Shown here piece after piece: positions 61,016 through 64,000 of a stretch of DNA of 64,000 nucleotides. The notes beneath the pieces were generated by a model. That model was not told the origin of the DNA and did not search any database. It saw only the letters and a list, made by a program, of their open reading frames with translations. Source of the stretch: Deltaproteobacteria bacterium (GTDB lineage: Bacteria > Desulfobacterota > Desulfobacteria > Desulfobacterales > Desulfosarcinaceae); NCBI GenBank assembly GCA_020444075.1, contig JAHLLR010000021.1, positions 1 to 64,000 on the forward strand. Direction: 5' to 3'. The position numbers and the translations under genes are program-made. Every line of letters begins with the position of its first letter. Positions within the stretch are counted from its first letter, which is position 1.

Positions 61016-62050
61016 TCAATAGCCAGGATAAGCCAACCCCTCCATCAAGCGTTTATCATAGAGCCGCGCATCGATATCCACGTTGAAGAAGGCTGCCAAC
61101 GGCGCAAAAATTTCCGGGTTTTTGGATTGAACGGTTTTTGCGATTTGAACCACCACATCCAGGCCGGCCCGGCTCATTTTTCCCAGCGGCGGGCGGCAGG
61201 ACCCCGAGGGCACGCCCAGCAACTGCATCAACGTCTTCAAGGCCAGCGGATTGCGCGCCCGGCACATCACGTCGCCGTAAGGAGATTTTTCCACGGTTTT
61301 CACCGTCACCAGCCCGAACAGCGGCTCAAGGGCATCAGCCAACGCTTTTGCCTGGTCGGTCTCTTTGTTTGCCAGCAACCGAACCAGATCGCTCATGGCC
61401 TTGGGGACGATATTCGAAATCACTGAAATCACACCTGCCGCAGCAATCTCCGGGTCCGTCATCATTTCTACCGTCATCCCGTCGTCGCCGGAAAAGATGT
61501 TGAATTCCGGTCCGCAGCATTGGCGGGTTCGCCGCATGTTGTCAAGATTTCCGGTAGCCTCTTTCACGGTGTTCACGTTTGGATGATTCTTGAATATAAG
61601 GGCCAGGTCTTCGGGAAGCAGCTGAGCTCCGGTTCGCCCCGGGATGACATAAGGAATAATGGATAAATCGGGAAAGGCCTTGGCCACCGGCGTCAGATAT
61701 TCTTTTCTGATCTCCATGGAACTGGGGCCGTTGTAATAAGGGTCCACCAACAGCACCGCATCGGCACCCGCCTCTGCGGCGTGGCGCACAGCGGACAGAG
61801 CCTCTTTCGTGTTGTTGCTTCCCGCCCCGGCGATGCACAGGCATTTACCCTTGGCATGCCGTGAAAGGATCTGAACCACACGATGGTGCTCTTCCCAGGC
61901 CAGGGTGGGGCTTTCACCGGTGGTGCCCACGGCCAGGATGCCGGCAACACCGTTTTGAATCTGAAAATCGGCGAGGCGGGTAAGCCCCGATTCATCGATC
62001 GCGACACCGTCGAAAGGCGTCACCATCGCGGTATAACATCCTGAATTCAT
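61016..62050 (-). CDS. DapA-like dihydrodipicolinate synthase/N-acetylneuraminate lyase family aldolase
   Basis: A 344-residue TIM-barrel aldolase of the DapA/NanA family. The ATG at 62050 was chosen because AGGAGGTAAC precedes it; the open frame continues 44 codons upstream. Family motifs: TAMVTPFDGVAIDESGLTRLADFQI, GILAVGTTGESPTLAWEEHHRV, the Schiff-base Lys in NTVKEATGN and the catalytic-region Tyr in PYVIPGRTGAQLLPEDL. The usual YN is YV. It is about 50 residues longer than most DapA proteins, with the extra length at the C-terminus. True DapA, or a relative with other substrate, cannot be decided here. Confidence 0.82.
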   Translation of the reverse strand: MNSGCYTAMVTPFDGVAIDESGLTRLADFQIQNGVAGILAVGTTGESPTLAWEEHHRVVQILSRHAKGKCLCIAGAGSNNTKEALSAVRHAAEAGADAVLLVDPYYNGPSSMEIRKEYLTPVAKAFPDLSIIPYVIPGRTGAQLLPEDLALIFKNHPNVNTVKEATGNLDNMRRTRQCCGPEFNIFSGDDGMTVEMMTDPEIAAAGVISVISNIVPKAMSDLVRLLANKETDQAKALADALEPLFGLVTVKTVEKSPYGDVMCRARNPLALKTLMQLLGVPSGSCRPPLGKMSRAGLDVVVQIAKTVQSKNPEIFAPLAAFFNVDIDARLYDKRLMEGLAYPGY

Positions 62051-62436
62051 GTTACCTCCTGAAAAAGTCACCTTGTTATGGAAAAAGAAACGCGCGAGAA
62101 GCCCGTTAGGGCCGGAGGAAACGCTTACGGCTTCGGGGCTTGCCATACGCCACGCGCGGCGCTGCTGCACGTGTTCTGACAAAATCCCCGAAAATCTCCG
62201 GTATCATGGCAATGGTATCCTGTAGGTTAGAGAAACGGCTGAAACCAACAGCCGCTGGTGCCGGTTTGGACGGCACACGCAACGATGGCAAAAACACTAA
62301 GGAAGTTGGGGTTTTATGTCAAGGAAAAAGCAGGCCCGCCTCAATTATTTTCCTTGACACGGGAAGGCAGTCACGTTACCCCTTTTGATTTCAAATAAAA
62401 ACCGGATCGGTGTAACCACCGGAAAAGGATGTTACC
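62051..62436. other. Divergent promoter region with mirror-image promoters
   Basis: A 386-base gap between the divergent dapA-like and TPR genes. A 12-bp inverted repeat (TGTCAAGGAAAA at 62317-62328 and TTTTCCTTGACA at 62348-62359) carries a TTGACA -35-like hexamer facing outward on each strand. No supported coding sequence. Confidence 0.6.
62317..62359. promoter_or_regulatory. Inverted-repeat divergent -35 elements
   Basis: TTTTCCTTGACA is repeated in perfect inverted orientation with 19 bases between the arms. Each arm ends in TTGACA. On the minus strand TAGTGT lies 17 bases downstream of its TTGACA; the plus-strand -10 is less clear. A shared regulator or a symmetric pair of promoters is likely. 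Confidence 0.5.
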
Positions 62437-63060
62437 ATGGAAAAAGCACCCAATGCGGAAGCGTTCATTGACCAGCAGAAAAAGGCCATCGCCTCCAACC
62501 CCGACTGCGGCACCTCCCATTACAACCTTGGCGTAGCCCTGCTGGGCCAGGGAAAGATCGAAGAAGCCGAACAATCATTGTACGCTGCCATCGAGTGCAG
62601 CCCCGGCCTGGCCGAAGCCTATGTTCAAATTGGCGGCATTTGCCTGAAACGCGGCGATATTGATGGCTGCCTGGACTGGAACCAACGGGCCGTCAAAGCC
62701 AAGCCCGGTTTTTCCGAGGGATGGGGAAACATCGGTTTTGTTCTGCTCCAGCGCGGTGACGTGGAGGGCGCCATCAAAGCCCTGGAAAAAGCAACTGTGT
62801 TCAATTTCAGGTTTATCCAGGCCTTCGCCACCCTGGCCAACGCCTACCTGATGAACGGCCAGATCAAAGAGAGCATCGAAGCCAACCTGAAGGCCCTGAA
62901 GCTTTCTCCCGACTTTGCGGTTGCCCACAACAACCTGGCCATCGCTTACCTGGAGGACGGACAATCGGACCTTGCCGTGGAACACGCCGACAAGGCCAGG
63001 GAACTGGGCTATGATGTGGCACCGGAGATCCTTAAAGAGCTGGAACCTTACCGCGCCTGA
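62437..63060 (+). CDS. Tetratricopeptide-repeat protein
   Basis: A 207-residue protein composed of about five TPR units, for example HYNLGVALLGQGKIEEAEQSLYAAIECSP, AYVQIGGICLKRGDIDGCLDWNQRAVKAKP, GWGNIGFVLLQRGDVEGAIKALEKATVFN, AFATLANAYLMNGQIKESIEANLKALKLSP and AHNNLAIAYLEDGQSDLAVEHADKARELG. No signal peptide or membrane segment. TPR proteins act as scaffolds; the partner is unknown. It may be co-transcribed with the next, partial gene 82 bases on. It starts after AAAAGGATGTTACC. Confidence 0.92.
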   Translation: MEKAPNAEAFIDQQKKAIASNPDCGTSHYNLGVALLGQGKIEEAEQSLYAAIECSPGLAEAYVQIGGICLKRGDIDGCLDWNQRAVKAKPGFSEGWGNIGFVLLQRGDVEGAIKALEKATVFNFRFIQAFATLANAYLMNGQIKESIEANLKALKLSPDFAVAHNNLAIAYLEDGQSDLAVEHADKARELGYDVAPEILKELEPYRA

Positions 63061-63142
63061 TCCGACTGTCGGGTATCCCGACCGAGTCAACCACCGGTCT
63101 GGATACCCGTTTGAACCCACATTTTCCGATGGTCCCTTCCCC

Positions 63143-64000
63143 ATGCCGACCGTTTCTTATTTTCTTTCCACAACCGATTATCCCGTTGATGAAAATCACC
63201 CGTTGTGGCATCGGCCGCTGCCTGACAATCGTCTGTCAGGAGCGAAAGAACCCGGCTCGATGGGCACCGAAGCCGTCACTTATGGCAGCTATTTTTCAGC
63301 TGTCCACCAATTTTGCGCGGCCGCCGGATGGGACCGGATTAAAAAGGCCGCCGCCCGCCAATTGGAGCAGCCGGTCACAGAAAACGATTTGGGACACCTG
63401 TCCCTCTTCTTAGAGAAGCATGGAGCCTTTTACCACCCGGCCCGACTCCAGGTGCCGGTCGGGGATCGGACGCTTTACTTTGTGGTCAACGTAGCGGCAT
63501 CCGTCCACGGACGCCAGGCATTGCCCCGTGAAGTTAAGGCACTGGAACATCTCAACGATCAACGGCCTTTTGGGTGGCTCCCAAGGGTTTACAGCGTTGT
63601 CTCTGATGAGCTGCCCATGTTTCTGGGAGACTGGTTTGACGGCTTCCATGAATTTCACCTGACTCTGGGTTCTGACAGCGACGAACCGGCCATTGTAGTT
63701 TGGGATGGAGCCGCCACCCGCTGTCGGCTTTCAGAAAAACAGGCGGGGGACCTGTACAAGAAGGCCACCATGATCCTGACCGCCTGTTACGATCCGATCA
63801 CCTCGTTTCAAATTTTCCCCTGGCACCATGCTGCCGGTGATTTTGTCATCCGAGTCGAAGAGAAAGGCGTGACGGTCCGGCTGATCACCGTCAGAGATTA
63901 TGTTGCCGTGGTCGGCTCCGCCCCTGAATCTGACAATGAGAGGTCGATTTTGGATGCCCTGGTGGTCTTTTTCATCCACCTGTCCGTGCGCATGCGTCTG
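63143..64000 (+). CDS. Unrecognised protein, truncated by the window edge
   Basis: An open frame of at least 286 codons running off the right edge, starting at ATG 63143 with product MPTVSYFLSTTDYPV; no strong ribosome-binding site precedes it. Distinct features include LEHLNDQRPFGWLPRVYSVV, DWFDGFHEFHLTLG, VWDGAATRCRL and PWHHAAGDFVIRV. The LPRVY...HEFHL...PWHHAAGDF pattern recalls phosphotransferase-like (APH/kinase-fold) proteins, but I cannot confirm this. It follows the TPR gene by 82 bases on the same strand and may form a pair with it. Confidence 0.7.
   Translation, partial: MPTVSYFLSTTDYPVDENHPLWHRPLPDNRLSGAKEPGSMGTEAVTYGSYFSAVHQFCAAAGWDRIKKAAARQLEQPVTENDLGHLSLFLEKHGAFYHPARLQVPVGDRTLYFVVNVAASVHGRQALPREVKALEHLNDQRPFGWLPRVYSVVSDELPMFLGDWFDGFHEFHLTLGSDSDEPAIVVWDGAATRCRLSEKQAGDLYKKATMILTACYDPITSFQIFPWHHAAGDFVIRVEEKGVTVRLITVRDYVAVVGSAPESDNERSILDALVVFFIHLSVRMRL

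Overview
The window most likely comes from the chromosome of a Gram-negative, anaerobic member of the Desulfobacterota, probably a Desulfosarcina/Desulfobacteraceae-type sulfate reducer. This is inference from gene content and style: a full Mla outer-membrane lipid system, an FtsEX-EnvC module, a DUF6125 protein of a type I associate with this lineage, a fused arsenosugar-type glycosyltransferase, a NikKMLQO-type metal uptake operon, an anaerobic glycerol-3-phosphate dehydrogenase, and an S-box (SAM-I) riboswitch before metY. No 16S gene or other direct taxonomic marker is present.

Region 1 (1-11,480) is visibly more AT-rich than the rest and is one minus-strand defence cluster. In transcription order it holds a SNF2-type helicase, a DUF4391 protein, a PLD-family nuclease-like protein, a type III-like DNA methyltransferase (Mod), a previously unmarked 33-codon ORF, a type III restriction subunit (Res) and a small possibly nuclease-like protein. 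Its genes overlap or are tightly spaced. It ends next to the 3' end of a tRNA-Ala(CGC) gene, a classic genomic-island boundary. This composite, a type III RM pair combined with a helicase/DUF4391/PLD trio, is the best candidate here for an under-described system.

Region 2 (11,527-20,300) is core envelope biology: the tRNA, a periplasmic M23 peptidase, a GspB/GspA (ExeB/ExeA) pair, and the operon mlaE-F-D-C-A for phospholipid transport. Region 3 (20,850-26,500) is mixed: a DUF6125 protein, a GntR/FCD regulator, a UvsE UV endonuclease, a short SpoIIM-like membrane protein, an HDOD protein, and metY under an S-box riboswitch with a terminator. Region 4 (26,599-31,411, minus) is a nickel/cobalt uptake operon: an LbtU-like outer-membrane porin followed by NikK, M, L, Q and O, with a strong terminator-like hairpin in its leader.

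Region 5 (31,854-35,493, plus) is a translationally overlapped trio: a fused glycosyltransferase, a radical SAM protein and PrmA. Region 6 (35,557-43,249, minus) is a division/envelope operon: a TolC-like protein, FtsE, FtsX, an EnvC-like LytM protein with a degenerate zinc site, a C-terminal processing protease, a YibQ-like deacetylase and a CysZ/EI24-like membrane protein. Region 7 (43,250-47,785) holds pyrE behind a leader terminator, queD, dnaJ, ubiE/menG and a TMEM143-family protein.

Region 8 (46,487-59,840) is a glycerol/glycerol-3-phosphate locus: glpA, glpB, glpK and the TMEM143 gene on the minus strand, and divergently a DeoR-type regulator and a GlpSTPQ-DUF2160-V ABC importer. Two near-identical 16-bp palindromes, one before glpA and one before glpS, are candidate operators. 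The two ATPases show complementary motif loss, which predicts one working and one degenerate ATP site. The right end (60,035-64,000) has a YkgJ-family Fe-S protein, a DapA-like aldolase divergent from a TPR protein, and an unrecognised ORF that runs off the window.
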